From assembly GCA_009760855.2 (NCBI GenBank), contig WPIO01000098.1:622501-686500 (forward strand): a DNA stretch of 64,000 nt, given 5' to 3'. Both the position numbers and the translations under genes were made by a program. Positions 42,776-54,271 of the stretch are shown piece by piece. A model generated the notes under the pieces. The model did no database searches and was not told where the DNA came from. It saw only the letters and a list, made by a program, of their open reading frames with translations. Origin of the DNA: Cristatella mucedo. Taxonomy: Eukaryota; Bryozoa; Phylactolaemata; Cristatellidae. The stretch's first letter is position 1, and the number at the start of each line of letters is the position of its first letter.

Positions 42776-43583
42776 ACTATGATACTATATTTTGAGGGTG
42801 CCATTAGAGAGATATATTTTTCGATTCCATTTTATTGTAGTTTCAAAGAAAGCATAATCAAACGACTAGTGGTAGCATGGTTAATGACAACAAGCATAAC
42901 ATGTTTAGATAAGGCATGCACAAGGGTTAGCATGAAAAGATGTTTAGTGGCAACATGCACAGTGTCAGCGCCCAAATACATATGAAGGACGGATCATGAA
43001 CCCGCTAAATTACATGAAAAGTAGATGCATTTTAGCTTCGTTTTGGATATGGTCAATTAAGAGGATGTCATGATGCCAGTCGGAAGTGAATTCCAGGCTT
43101 TGGGCGCATACGACCTAAACGTGCTGAGAAAGGATTCACAAACACTAGGACCAATTTATGCGGAGATCTCTGCCACAGTAAACCCGAATTCCTGAAACAG
43201 TTTGCAGCTGGTAGTATGTATACTCTACCAATAAGCTGATGGGGTCGTCAAATTAAAGGTCACTTAGGAATATTAAATATAGGTTTCGTGCATAACGGGA
43301 GACATTCAGATACACCTTATTTTGAGAAGAAATTTTTGCCACGCGTGAACCACACTTAGTTTGCCCCTAACGTTTAATTATGTTTTACCACTATTACGTT
43401 TATTAAAGCATAATGCATTTGATTTACAGGTGCCATTACTACATACAGCAAGGGAGTTGACAAAAAGTGGCGTACTTTAGAAAGGGGAGTGATTAAAGCA
43501 AACGTACAACTGAATGTCATCTGAATAGAAATGGAAGCCTAGGTTGTGCCTGATAATCACAACGGCTAGAGGAATCTATCAGG
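42776..43583 (-). mobile_element. Fossil LINE fragment, array-borne copy 2
   Basis: ATGCACAGTGTCAGCGCCC, GAATTCCAGGCTTTGGGCGC and GTACAACTGAATGTCATCTG follow the LINE 3' UTR and C-terminal order; coding capacity lost. Shorter at the 5' side than copies 1 and 4. Confidence 0.75.
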
Positions 43584-43901
43584 TTAGTTAAAAATCACTA
43601 TTGTTTAGTGAAAGCCAATCGCTCAAGTTTCATCAAAATTGACTGAAAGCACGCTTTATCTCTGACTACACGGCTAAGTGGACTCTGTATGAGAAATATC
43701 TGTTTCATTCTTTCTTGCATGAAAAGAATTATTTCAATCGTGCGGACCTCTAATCTGAGAAAGGCAAGCTCGCTTTCCAAAGCCACTGGCATAACATGAC
43801 AGTTATTCAATCGCTAATTCGAAAAAATCGCGGAGTAAGTTAGAATTCGGCTACACATTTACTTTTCCTGATTGCTGACAATGCTATCCAGCTTTGCCCT
43901 A

Positions 43902-43960
43902 CTAGAACTTTTAGATAGGTATGACAGTAGAGTTAATGTCAGATCATTCAAAAGTTTTGT
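43902..43960. ncRNA. Array hairpin A2-5
   Basis: TAGAACTTTTAGATAG faces CATTCAAAAGTTTTG, and ATGACA/TGTCAGAT form the top. ACTTTT/AAAAGT replaces ACGTTT/GAACGT, so complementarity is kept while the sequence changed. Confidence 0.5.
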
Positions 43961-44384
43961 TAAAGCAAAAGTGGCTCGTGGCCTTAAAACTAAAACAGAC
44001 TGATAGTCCGTAGAGATCAAACGAGCGCACTTAATTGTGATCACTTGGCTAGTGTCAATGGCATAATGGAGCCTATTTGAGTATGGAGGTTCCAATTAGC
44101 TTGCTTTCATTCACTGGAGATAGGAATACATATAAGAAAATGAAAATAAGCCATCTTAAGATATGTAAGTCTTATATTCCTAGTTGAGCTGAATAATTCT
44201 ATACTGCATCGCTAACTTACAAAGTCGTAAAGACACTGCTGCTGGTCATAATGACACGACAGCCTCGAAAAGAGATTGATCAAGTATGCTTACAATAATT
44301 GTGATCATGCGAACTTCGCAAAACCTCTCCTGGTTTTTAGTATTACATATTGGATCACATTAATTTAAGACACCAGCAAGAGTG

Positions 44385-44460
44385 TTGAAAGCGCCTAGAA
44401 AAAGGATGAGTTCTCTGATGGCGCATTATCAAGTGTTTTATTACTATTATTATTATTAAG
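44385..44460 (+). mobile_element. LINE 3' tail relic (plus strand), copy 2
   Basis: GAAAGCGCCTAGAAAAAGG...GATGGCGCATTATCAAGTG followed by (ATT)n. Paralogue of 29088-29150, here without the later tail-to-tail insertion. Confidence 0.75.
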
Positions 44461-44626
44461 AGTCACGTTCTTGGCGAAAGAACCGCAAGTAAACTAGAAA
44501 CGCCTTCAGCCATTTACAAAATTAAGGTTCTGGAGCATCCTACGTTAAAAGTGCCAGCGTCAATTAATCTTCTGACGAATAAGATTTCCTAATTTGGAAA
44601 ATGCAAAGTTCTCTAATTGCACGTAT

Positions 44627-44708
44627 CCTTACACCATGAGAACGCTGGGTTTTCGTAGCAGCTGATGTAATGCTACAAAAGCTCGGCGCTCTCAAGAGGC
44701 AAGGCACA
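44627..44708. ncRNA. Array hairpin B4-5
   Basis: GAGAACGCTGGGTTTTCGT faces ACAAAAGCTCGGCGCTCTC; GTAGCA pairs with TGCTAC, sharing the double change seen at 30053. Confidence 0.55.
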
Positions 44709-45805
44709 AAGCTGCAATATAATCGAAAAATAACAAAAATTTGTAATGAAATGCAAAGCACTGGGCATAGAAACAACAGAGCCGAAATTGACTGAATAAT
44801 TTTAGAAAGTATTAAAATTATCAATAATTGATAAAAGACTTTATGAGTTTGCATGCTCTAAAATCCCAAGAGGGTGGCACAGAAGTTTTTTATTCCAATA
44901 ATAAAGTAATATTTACCTAATAACGCTTTCAGTAGCAGTAACAGCGAGGCAGGTGATGCATTCTTAAAATCATCTCACGAATCTTGCATTCGAAGGTTGG
45001 CCGTTAATTTCATTTGATGGTAAGCATAATCAAGAGTCTGCAATCGGTGAGGTCATAACACATACCTTTACTACAGACCCTGCAAGAGCATGGCATTAGC
45101 ATTGTTAATCATTCACACTGGGTTACATGAATGTTAATAGTAGAACACGAGTACTGGTTCTAACGATCAGTCAGTATCACGCAAAAAATGTTGGCATGCA
45201 GGCTAGGCTTTATTTCTCTACCGTTTATTTGTGGAGGTACTGTACAAGATGGTATTCGTGATCACAATATTTTCTTGTGATCAATCGCAGATAACAGACA
45301 GCACATGGCCTTTCGCATCGTCATTCAATTCAGGCAACGTTTGCACACGGAGATACATTTACTTGCATTAAAAGTTGGATAGTCCGATGGAAATCCAGAT
45401 ACCAGGTCTTCAATCTAAAGCATCTTTCGTAAAACCGAACAAGCAAAGGTCACTGAATTGAGGTAACAACACGCAGTAACACGGACAAAAAGCACGTGCG
45501 GTCTCGGAGCGAGAGAAACTTAATTTTGCTTGAACGAGCTAATGCAAAAAAAAGCAGAACTAATCTTGCCTTAGCCTTTTAATCTCGGGTTCAGATGGTG
45601 GAATAATGAAATCGAACTCGAGAGGCATTTTATTGCATTTTTTATTTACCAAGTCCATTTTACAGTCTGTAACGTATTTTATTCATTTCACTTACCGACG
45701 ACCAGGCGTTCAGAAGTTGTAAGAATAAATATCAACTGTGCAGCTATTCAATCGCATTTTCCTCTTACTAAGTTCTATTCATCGTCCGGGTCATCTTTAC
45801 CCCAA

Positions 45806-45867
45806 AAGAACGTTGGGATAATAGTGACAGTATAGCTAGCGTCACGATATCATCCAAACGTTCTCTT
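45806..45867. ncRNA. Array hairpin A1-6
   Basis: AAGAACGTTGGGAT pairs with ATCCAAACGTTCTCTT; GTGAC pairs with GTCAC as in 37678. Loop AGTATAGCTAGC. Confidence 0.55.
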
Positions 45868-46327
45868 AAAGCAAAGAAGCTCACGACTGGAAACACAAAA
45901 TACTGTGAGACTCATCCTAAGGTTTTAAACCTGAAATATTTACTAGGATTTCTATTTTGTAGGGCAAGTGGAAATTAAGTAGATTATTTCGCGAGCCTAA
46001 CCTGCTGTAACGAATTCGCAGTATCGGCGTTGGGATAGCATCTTTTTTCCTAAGAACTAGCTTTTGAAGTCAGATGGGATTCGCTCGCGATAGTTGACCA
46101 TACTACCATAATTTAGGTTGCAAGTGAATTGCTAGAAACCGGCATTAATTGATCGAGGTGATACTTGCTGAACTAAATCCTTGAAACAGTTTATCAATAA
46201 ACCAGTCACCTGATTTACGATTTATACGATGAGAGTGGCCTAATTATCACAAAGTGGCATAATTATCATTAAGGTTCGTACAAACAGTTGGGCATTCACT
46301 AACGAAGCTATTAACACAAAGAATGCG

Positions 46328-46356
46328 GCACGGTCTCATGGAGCAGAGCGTAAACC
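46328..46356. pseudogene. Orphan right arm of a B1 hairpin
   Basis: CACGGTCTCATGGAGC and CGTAAACCTGTAGCTCAGC match the right arm and flank of B1 hairpins, but the left arm is deleted: AACACAAAGAATGCGG, normally about 130 bases upstream, joins directly. A broken monomer. Confidence 0.6.
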
Positions 46357-48296
46357 TGTAGCTCAGCTATAAAATGGGATTTCAATGTTCCACGTGCTAA
46401 TACCAGAATGGTAGGCTATAGCTCATTCATTTAATATCTCTTTATTGGTAAGGAAATAAAAACGTACCTGCCAAGCTTCTCTCTCAGCCGTCCAATCTGC
46501 AAGCGTAGCCAATGCCGTTCACGGATACCTTGTATGCCCTAACACGATGGACCACAGCAAGAGGCTTTTGGGTGCATTGCCAATGCACGCAGGCATGCAT
46601 AAAGTGGTACGACATTAAAAAACATTGAAGAGCACCCGTACCTTAAGAAAGACGTTTCGTGTGGTTTTCGTGAACCATTCTTTTCGAAAGCAACGGTCAG
46701 CTAATGCCTGGCACCTAGAAAATATCGCGACCACTGGAATAAATCATGACCTTGGCATGCGAAAAATGAGGTTCACACTCTTCATTGCTGAAATAGTTTC
46801 CTCATCTTTGACAGATGCTCATCCAGCGAGACAGTCAGACGGAAAGCAGAGTGCAGATCCAACTAACGGCAGAGCCGAGCGAGTTAGGGAAGGAAGCGAG
46901 GCACCTGAAAAAGCCGCAAAGCTGAAGGGAAGGAAGGCTGAGGAAGGCTGAGGAAGGCTGACCATTTTTTTGAGAATGCTAAGAAGAGCTGAGCAGAGCA
47001 GGCATCAATCGACGGTCACTTGGTCACTCTCCAAGAACACGCACCCGCCGAACATGGACAGACATGATGCGAGATCAAAGCGAGACTGAAACTTAAACAG
47101 AAAGAGAGGCTTACTTGGTCGCCCAAAGGCTGCGAGCTTAGGCGAGTCAATGAGGCGCACAGAACCTATAGACATTTACTTGCGCCCGGACAGTGAAGCC
47201 TTGTGGCCGAGAGGAGTCGCCTGGCGGAGAGAGCAGGCTCTCAGCCTTGGATCGCCGACGCTCGACCACGTTGAGTAGATTTCGGCGTGGCCAATCGGTT
47301 CGAAGAGAGGAGAGAAGGAGCCCTTGAATAGTTGACGGGTGAATGAACAAGAGAAATCGTGCTCATAAAGAGGAGCGTGCACTCTACGAAGGCTGAGATG
47401 TACTGATAAAGACAATGAAATGGTTGTCAATGCACAAAGGATTGAGCAGGCATTGCCCAAAGGAGCACAGCCAATCAAACTGGAACTTTAAAATTTAAAT
47501 CGATGCTACGGATTCGGCTTTCTCACGCCTCCAGTACTGTATAGACATTAAGGTCTCTAAAATATACTTAAAAGACATACAAGTTTCTTATACATATTCG
47601 CAGGCGGGAAAGCCGTTGGAGAGAGAAATATAATTCACTTCAGGGGAGAATTTAATCAGTAGATCCTAAACTGTGGAACTCACTTCCTAACTTATGTTAT
47701 TGCTTCCGCCTGTGGCATATCATTATCAACCTTCCCGAACTGCTCTTCTGCTCTGACTCACTTGACTGTCTTGCTCTTGACACGTTTGTCACATTCCGAT
47801 TACTCCGAGTTGACGTCGGTTACCTAGAGCAGGCATACTGACAACGGCTTAGGCGTTCGACGTGCTGTAAAATGAATTCCCGTTGAACGCCCACTTATCT
47901 CTGGGGCTAAGTGAATTTTTCATGCGGAAATGTGCTTACTTACATCAAAAGTTGGTTAGTCACTTGGAAACGCCGACTGGTGGCGTTCAATGTAGTGGAT
48001 CTTTCAGTAAACTGAACAAGCAAAGGCCACGGTGGCATCAAGGTGACAACCTTCAATGTCACCTACAACAAGCATGAGCAGCTTCAGCGTGGGAGAAGTT
48101 GCATTTAGCTCGATTTTTGAGGGAGGCGCAGCACGAGTCTTTTCTTAGGCGGGTGACATCGCCCTCAGAACTTGAGAGAATAGAAAGAGACCTTGACCGA
48201 CGAACGATCACGTTTCTCAATTATCAAGTGTAATATAGCGTCAGTGACATTGGCATTTATTCAGCCAGTTGAAGATGCTGCTCATCTGTACCCCAA

Positions 48297-48358
48297 AAGA
48301 ACGTTAGGAAAATTGAGACAGTAGAGATAACGTCTCAATTTCATCCGAACGTTCTCTT
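48297..48358. ncRNA. Array hairpin A1-7
   Basis: AAAATTGAGAC pairs with GTCTCAATTT; AAGAACGTTAGGA with TCCGAACGTTCTCTT. As good as 21324. Confidence 0.6.
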
Positions 48359-48814
48359 AAAGCAAAGAAGCTCATGGCTTGAAACTCAAAATTTTGTGAG
48401 AGTCATCTTAAGGTTTGAAACATGAAATATTGATTAGGATTTGTATTGGGTTGCACAAAGTACAAAGTTGAGGCTATTCGAGTGAAAGCTTTGATAAGTT
48501 CACTTTCAAAAAATTGAGATAGATTTAAAGTAAATAAAAGCATGTGTGACGAAAATCTGCTGTAAGAACTCATTTTTCAATTTTCGATGAAACGATGTCT
48601 GCATGACTAGCTTTTGCAGATGGTCATGCCTCCTCGTGATAGATTACTGTATGACCGTCGTGAAGATTAGAAGGGAATGCTTAAGCTCAAACTAATCGAT
48701 TGAGGTTATGAGGTCATTGAGGTCATACTTACGGATTCCGTACCTATATTTTAAAATCTTTCTGATACTATAACAGTGGCCTGATTTACGATTTTTTTGG
48801 TAACATGCAAATAA

Positions 48815-48958
48815 TACGATATAATATAACTCATTTTTACAGCGCCCTATGAGCATTTAATCTTTGTTCTATTTCTTCACATAGGCCATAGGGCACGAGC
48901 CCCCCCCCCCCCCCCGATCTCGGCTATACCTCAGTCCGGGAGAGCACCTTGCTGAAAA
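48815..48958 (-). mobile_element. S1 SINE, array-borne copy 3, with poly-C run
   Basis: Tail ATACGATATAATATAAC, then AGCGCCCTATGAGCATTTAA. The part corresponding to the B box has become a run of 16 C (48900-48915) where paralogues read CCCACGAC-like sequence. The poly-C may be real slippage or an assembly error. Confidence 0.7.
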
Positions 48959-49155
48959 GTGGCATAATTATTACGACGGATTTGAAAAGTGGCTGGAAAT
49001 TTGATAACAAAGATTTAAGCACAAAGGATTTCGCTTTAGTCGTTAATCAACTGTCAGTACAGAAATATCGGTTAGAAGAGCAATTGTCGATTAAGCATAC
49101 TAAAAAGTAAACCCAAATTTGAGGAATACTGATTTATTTTAACGGAGCCGTTTAT

Positions 49156-49238
49156 CCTTACACCGAAAGAGCTTGGTGGTTTTCCTAACAGCAGATATAT
49201 TGTTAGAATATCCCCACGCTCTCACGATGCAAGGTTCA
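49156..49238. ncRNA. Array hairpin B2-2
   Basis: GAGCTTGGTGG faces CCCCACGCTC and CTAACAG pairs with TTGTTAG; the right arm has drifted (ATATCCCC for AAACCGCC), lowering pairing compared with 24713. Confidence 0.45.
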
Positions 49239-50007
49239 TAGCTTCAGTTTAGAAAAAGTGTGTGTTCAATGTTCCATATTCCATTACCCTGACGTGTGGC
49301 TATTACTCATTTATTCAATATATTGCTGAGGAAATTATAATTTACCTAAATTGCTCCTCTCCTGGGAATCAAATCAGCTAGCGAAGCCAAATCGGTTGAG
49401 GAATATCAGTCGAGCCTAAAACATTGCACTGCAGCCTGCGGCTTGAAGGTGCAGCGCCAATATGCACGGCATGCTTTCAGTGACGCGACATGAACGAAAC
49501 CTCGAAGAGCGTCTGACATTGAAGCAAAACATGCGCATGCTTGGCGTGAAGAGGTATTTTTGACAGCAGAGAAATATCAAAGGCTACACATAATTTCTGT
49601 AGTGTACAGTAACTGCCACACGATGCTAAAACAGCAATCTATAGTCGATTAGGCTAATTTTCGCAAGCAAAGTCCACGTAGGTCAAACAGCAAAGATCAT
49701 CTAATGCCCAGTGGGAGTTTTTAGTTCAACAGCTAAACTAAAACACGAATTTGACGGAGAAAACCTAGGTAGCTCAGCAATGTTAAAATTGATAACCACA
49801 TCTTTGGGAGGCGATCGTTCAGTCGCACGGAAAGTAAGAGCGATCTAACGAAAGTCAGCGCGCTACATCTGGCAGCAATCAAAAAAAGATATCCTCAGTA
49901 AAGCTGAGTGGCTTTGGGAAGGCTAAGAAGAACTATTGTCGATTTAACCTCTGACAAGCAAGAATCATTACAGAGGAAAAAATCTAGTTCTAAAAGGGTG
50001 AGGCTAA

Positions 50008-50086
50008 TCCCTACACCGTGAGAGCACCAAGGTTTCCTAGCAGCATATTCAATGCTAGAAACGTCAGGCGCTCACACGAAGCAAGG
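50008..50086. ncRNA. Array hairpin B3-3
   Basis: CCGTGAGAGCACC faces GGCGCTCACACG, and GGTTTCCTAGCAG faces ATGCTAGAAAC. The loop is CATATTCA. Confidence 0.5.
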
Positions 50087-50394
50087 AATGAGGCTTTGGA
50101 CTAGTCTAAAAAAGGAACAAGCGTATGAATTCAAACAAGAAACAATTCGGCGTACAAACAACAGCTTGGCGAATGGCTGAATAATTTTGGAATGAATCAA
50201 AGTTATCGCTCATTGGCAACGCACTGTTTGCGTTCACTAGAACTAATCTCTAAGCAAAGTCACTTAATGTGTTTGGATTCAAGTTAAAAGCGTTACTGTA
50301 GATGCTTTCAAGGAAGTAACAGTGAGTAAATAAGTGCATTTTTAGATTATCCCACGCTTCTTCCTTGCGAACACTGAGATTATAAGAATAATAT

Positions 50395-50520
50395 ATTTTG
50401 TATTGTGCCGTGTGAGAGCTTTATATTTGTGACTGGACTTTACTTGAGTTTTACAGAATGCATGATCAAATGATTAGTGGTAGAATGGTTAATGATAACA
50501 AGCATTATATTTCACTTGCT
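50395..50520 (-). mobile_element. Fossil LINE stub, array-borne copy 3
   Basis: ATTGTGCCGTGTGAGAGC and GAATGGTTAATGATAACAAGC match the 3' ends of the fossil LINE copies at 26984, 42776 and 56788; the rest is deleted. Confidence 0.6.
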
Positions 50521-51235
50521 GCAGATTTAGCTTATCTTCTGCCCATAAGGACTTTGTAAGTCGTCTACCAGTACAAAGAATGCCAAATCATTCCGCAAGC
50601 CCTCTTCAAACAAAAAAGCTCATGGTTTGAAAATAAAAGATTTTTAGTGCCGTTTTAAGGTCTAAAATACAAAATATTAACTAGGCTGCGTATCAGATAA
50701 CGCAAGTAGAAAGTTAGGATTTTTAAAAGCAACCTCTAAAATGCTCACAGTGATAAAACTAAGATAATTTTACAACAAGTAAATGACGCGAAGCAAACCT
50801 TATCTAAGGAAACAATAAATTCTGAAATCAGAGGAAATCTTTTCTTAATGACTCGGCGTCAAATTCGATTTGGCATTTTCCAAGATAGATGGCGGCTTTC
50901 TTATCATGAATGTAACAAGACATTGCTAAAGCAGCATGTAACTGACTGATTTCCTTCTTACTTAAATGCTAACCAAACGCTTGAGAAGTTTTAACATTAA
51001 AACAGTCTCCTGATTCATGATTTATTCGATGAAAAGTAGGCTGATCGTTACAAATGCTCCAAAAAGCAGTCCGACGTTTAGTATCACAGCTATCAGCACT
51101 ACGGGTGTAGCTTTAGTCATCATTACCAAAGTCATTTGCTAAAGATATTTGCTAGATGCGCTCTTGTCGATCGATCCTCCTTTGAAAAAATCACTAATTC
51201 GACAAACATTAAGCTCTGCAAATGGATACGCTTAT

Positions 51236-51320
51236 CCTTGCGCCGTGAGGGCGTCGTGGTATTCATAACAGTGTATAATATGTTAGAAAACCGCCACGCT
51301 CTCACGGAGGAAGGCGTAAA
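51236..51320. ncRNA. Array hairpin B1-7
   Basis: CCGTGAGGGCGTCGTGGT faces ACCGCCACGCTCTCACGG with two wobbles in plus-strand RNA and one mismatch; TAACA/TGTTA extends it. Second only to 34008. Confidence 0.6.
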
Positions 51321-51892
51321 CCTATAGCTCAGCTGTAAAATGCGTTTTAAACGTTTTATATTTTAATGCCCGACCGTCAGGCTTTACCTCTTTCCTGTAA
51401 GAGCGCTTTTCGCCAAGGAAATCAAAATTTACCTTCCATGCTCCTCTTTATCGTCCAAAGTGCAAACTTAGGTATATTGCTTGACGAGTTTAGGTTGTGC
51501 CCTGAAACGACGAACCTCAGGCAGCAGCTGTTAGGTGAATAAGTATACGCTGGCACGCAGGCTTACACACTATCTGCTGCATTAAAAAGCACTATCATTT
51601 ATTAAAGCCAATCGCTCAAGTTTAGCCAAAATTGACTGCAAAAAGGCAGTATCTGCGACTGCACGTATTAGTAGACTCTGCATGACAGATATTTTGTTTC
51701 ATTCTTTCTTGCGTGAATGAAACTATTTTGAACATGCGGATGTCTAACCTTCGGAAGGCAACCTCACTCTCCGTGGTCACTAGCATAACATGACAGATAT
51801 TCAATCGCCTAATCAAAAAGTCATGGTGGATTTACAATTAGGCAACCATTGTACTTATTCAGCTAGCTGATACTGCTGTTCAGGTTTGCCAT

Positions 51893-51952
51893 ATTTGAAT
51901 GCTTTGGTTGGTTTGATAGTGGAAGTTATGTCAGACCTTTCGAACGTTTTCT
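51893..51952. ncRNA. Array hairpin A2-6 (decayed)
   Basis: GAATGCTTTGGTTGG and TTGATAG face TGTCAGACCTTTCGAACG; only short stretches pair. Position 0.64 kb after B1-7 is as in intact monomers. Confidence 0.3.
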
Positions 51953-52639
51953 TAAAGCACACTAGTTCGCGGCGTCAGAACTCAAAAATGATTTAGAGTC
52001 CGAACGGGCTAAACTAGCATCCTAAATTTGGATCATGTGGCTTGTGGCACGTACACGGTGGAAACTATTTGAGCGTCTAGTTTCGATTAAGCATTAACTT
52101 CAGGAACTGGAGATAAATATATAAATAGCCAAAAAATTATAATAAAATATCCTAACATAGGGAAGTCTGATATTCTTAGTGAAGCTGATTAAGTCTGTGC
52201 TGTACGGTCCACTGATAAAGTCGTAAATCCATTGCTGTTGTTACAAAATTACTATAAAATTATGGCCTGCAAAATAGATTGATTAAGCACGCTACAGTAA
52301 TTGTGATCATAAGAACTTCACTTAACCTCTTCGGGTTCTAGAATTGCATCTTTTATCATGTTAAATTAAGATATCAGCAAGAGGTAGGCACTTGGCGAAA
52401 GATCTACAAGCTAACTGGAGCTGATTAAGTCATTGTAAAAATAGGTTCTTGGATGGAGACGTGAAAGAAGCGCTTATGTTAATTTTTTTCTCGCGTAGAA
52501 AAATCTTCAATATCAAAAATATAATTTTCTGTAAATAGAAACACCATGGACAGCCCATATCTTTTAGCATTGCTGATTACTTCACAATACATTATATAAT
52601 GGGTAATTCAATCAGAATATGTAGTGGCACGAGTTTTCC

Positions 52640-53030
52640 GACGAAACTATCTTGTATATACCCGAAGAGAACTTTAATCTCTATTTAGGTGCTTCATGTA
52701 TGTCACAGGGCTCGAAGGCGCCATCTGTATTAATGGATTGGAGGTAATAGTTCTTCACGAACGAGGTTGTTGGTTCGAGTTGCAACGGGCAATCTTTTAT
52801 TTAAATTGGCATGCTGGTTAACTCTAGCCATTGTACGTTTAATTATATTGAGCTTTCAATCGCTCTATCTTTTTGCAAATATGAAGTGCCTAGAAAAAAG
52901 TGCCATTCTCTTATCTCTAATAAAAAAAGTATTTTTAATGACACGTTTAAGCGACGGAGACAGCCATTAAGGCTTTTCTACCGTTATAAAACGAGAAATG
53001 TAAATTAGCTAAGATTTTATCTTTGACGGT
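52640..53030 (+). mobile_element. S1-related tRNA-SINE composite, copy 3
   Basis: Minus-type tail relic (CCGAAGAGAACTTTAATCTC), plus head with B-box-like GGTTCGAGTTG (52772-52782) and tail GAAGTGCCTAGAAAAAAG. Paralogous to 8820 and 36060. Confidence 0.6.
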
Positions 53031-54271
53031 CCTCTCAAGCTAATCAAGCAAACGTCTGCTGCAGAACGTTTTACGAAGCGTGCATGTAAAGGGAGGACAC
53101 AGAACCGTAAGCAGTCCATCGACGCATGCGACTCAGCGTAACCTGCAAGATAAACAGGTGAGTCTGTTCGTTATTATGCGAAAAATTTCTATTCACATAC
53201 TGAAGTCATTTGCATGAGATTCTGCCGCTTACTCGGGCAAGTAGTAGCCCTGAAATTGCATAGGCGCCCGTAACTTACCAAAGGATTGGTGCTAAACCAG
53301 AAGAAGAGGTAATTGGATAGTTGGTGAGTGCATGAAAAAGAGAGCGCCGATGTGGAAAGAGGAGCGACCTCTCTGCTAAGGCTGAGAGGTACTGGGGAAG
53401 GAAGCAATGAAGAGATTGTCAACGAACGAGGGATTGGGCGCAAGTGCACTTAGCGAGATAAGCAGGTACTTGAATATTTAAATTGCTGCTACTTGTTTAG
53501 CTTGCTAATGATTCAGGAAGTCTATTCACATACTATTTTCGGATGCATTTCTAGACATGAAAACTGTCCGCATTAATTTCCAGATGGAATCTTTTATTTA
53601 GTATGGCCCGAACAGTGAAACAAACTTCATCCATTATTCTATGGCTTCCTACTTTGGCATATTCTTTGCAGCCTTCCTGAACTGCTACTTTGCTGCTACT
53701 CACTCCCTGGACTGCATTGCCTTTTCAGATAAGCTTGCCAATCTTTCTTTCAGCGTGAAGCGATATCTTTTACCTTATGCATGCATACTGATAGCTGCTT
53801 ACGCTTTCTTTGCACTTTGAAAAGCTGTGTTAAGTAACACCGTTTTATTCTGTGCGGCTACATGGATTTGCACAAGGAGGTACGTTTACTTACACTGACA
53901 GTTGATTAGCCACTCGGACACGCAGATAGATGATCTTTGCTGCGGTAAGTCTTTCGATAAACTGAAAAAACAGAGGCCCCGGCAGTATAGCAACAATATT
54001 AGATGTCACCTACCAGACGCGTAAGCTGCTTTTTTAGTGCGAGGAGGGAAACAGCGTTTGGCTCGAATTTAGCAATGCGAGAATAAGCATCACGAGTTTT
54101 GCCTTAGCCGCGCGACCAGGCGTTCAGAAAGTGCCAGAATAAATATCAACCTTGACTGAAATGAAATTCAATCTCATTTAATTCTCATTCAATTCATTTT
54201 CTTATTACTAAGTCCTATTCATCGTCTGAGACAATGCAGCCTGTCAAGTATGCAGCTAATCTTTACCCCAA

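Larger units (their letters stand above)
41331..43583. repeat. Higher-order unit, copy 2 (lacks B2)
   Basis: Order A1 (41335), S1 SINE (41890), B3 (42398), fossil LINE (42776). Relative to copies at 23.8, 48.3 and 54.2 kb, the B2 block is deleted: GACGATTGAATAG at 42070 joins directly to AACATCAACTAATGCCTAGT. Confidence 0.7.
43584..48290. repeat. Array segment: A2, B4, A1, orphan B1 arm
   Basis: Hairpins at 43902, 44627 and 45806, orphan arm at 46328. 46450-47500 is paralogous to 38580-40250, including a (GAGGAAGGCT)n triplication at about 46931-46960. The donor-like CTTACTTAC is at 47935-47943 on the plus strand (minus-strand GTAAGTAAG). Confidence 0.75.
48291..50520. repeat. Higher-order unit, copy 3
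   Basis: A1 (48297), S1 SINE (48815), B2 (49156), B3 (50008), then a short stub of the fossil LINE. The stub breaks off near 50520 where TCACTTGCTGCAGATTTAGC, part of a decayed A block, follows. Confidence 0.75.
50521..54240. repeat. Array segment: B1, A2 and P-type block
   Basis: A decayed A block near 50530-50620, hairpins at 51236 and 51893, a B4 monomer truncated near 52545 (AATAGAAACACCATGGACAG), the SINE composite at 52640 and the 53030-53890 block paralogous to 36480-37330. Donor-like TTTACTTAC at 53885-53893. Confidence 0.7.

Noticed and set aside
50530-50620. Further A-type hairpin
   Set aside because: Flanks (TTATCTTCTGCCCATAAGG and AAGCTCATGG) mark the position, but the arms no longer pair. 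The same holds for about 12080-12132 and 15445-15505, which are mentioned only in the segment entries.
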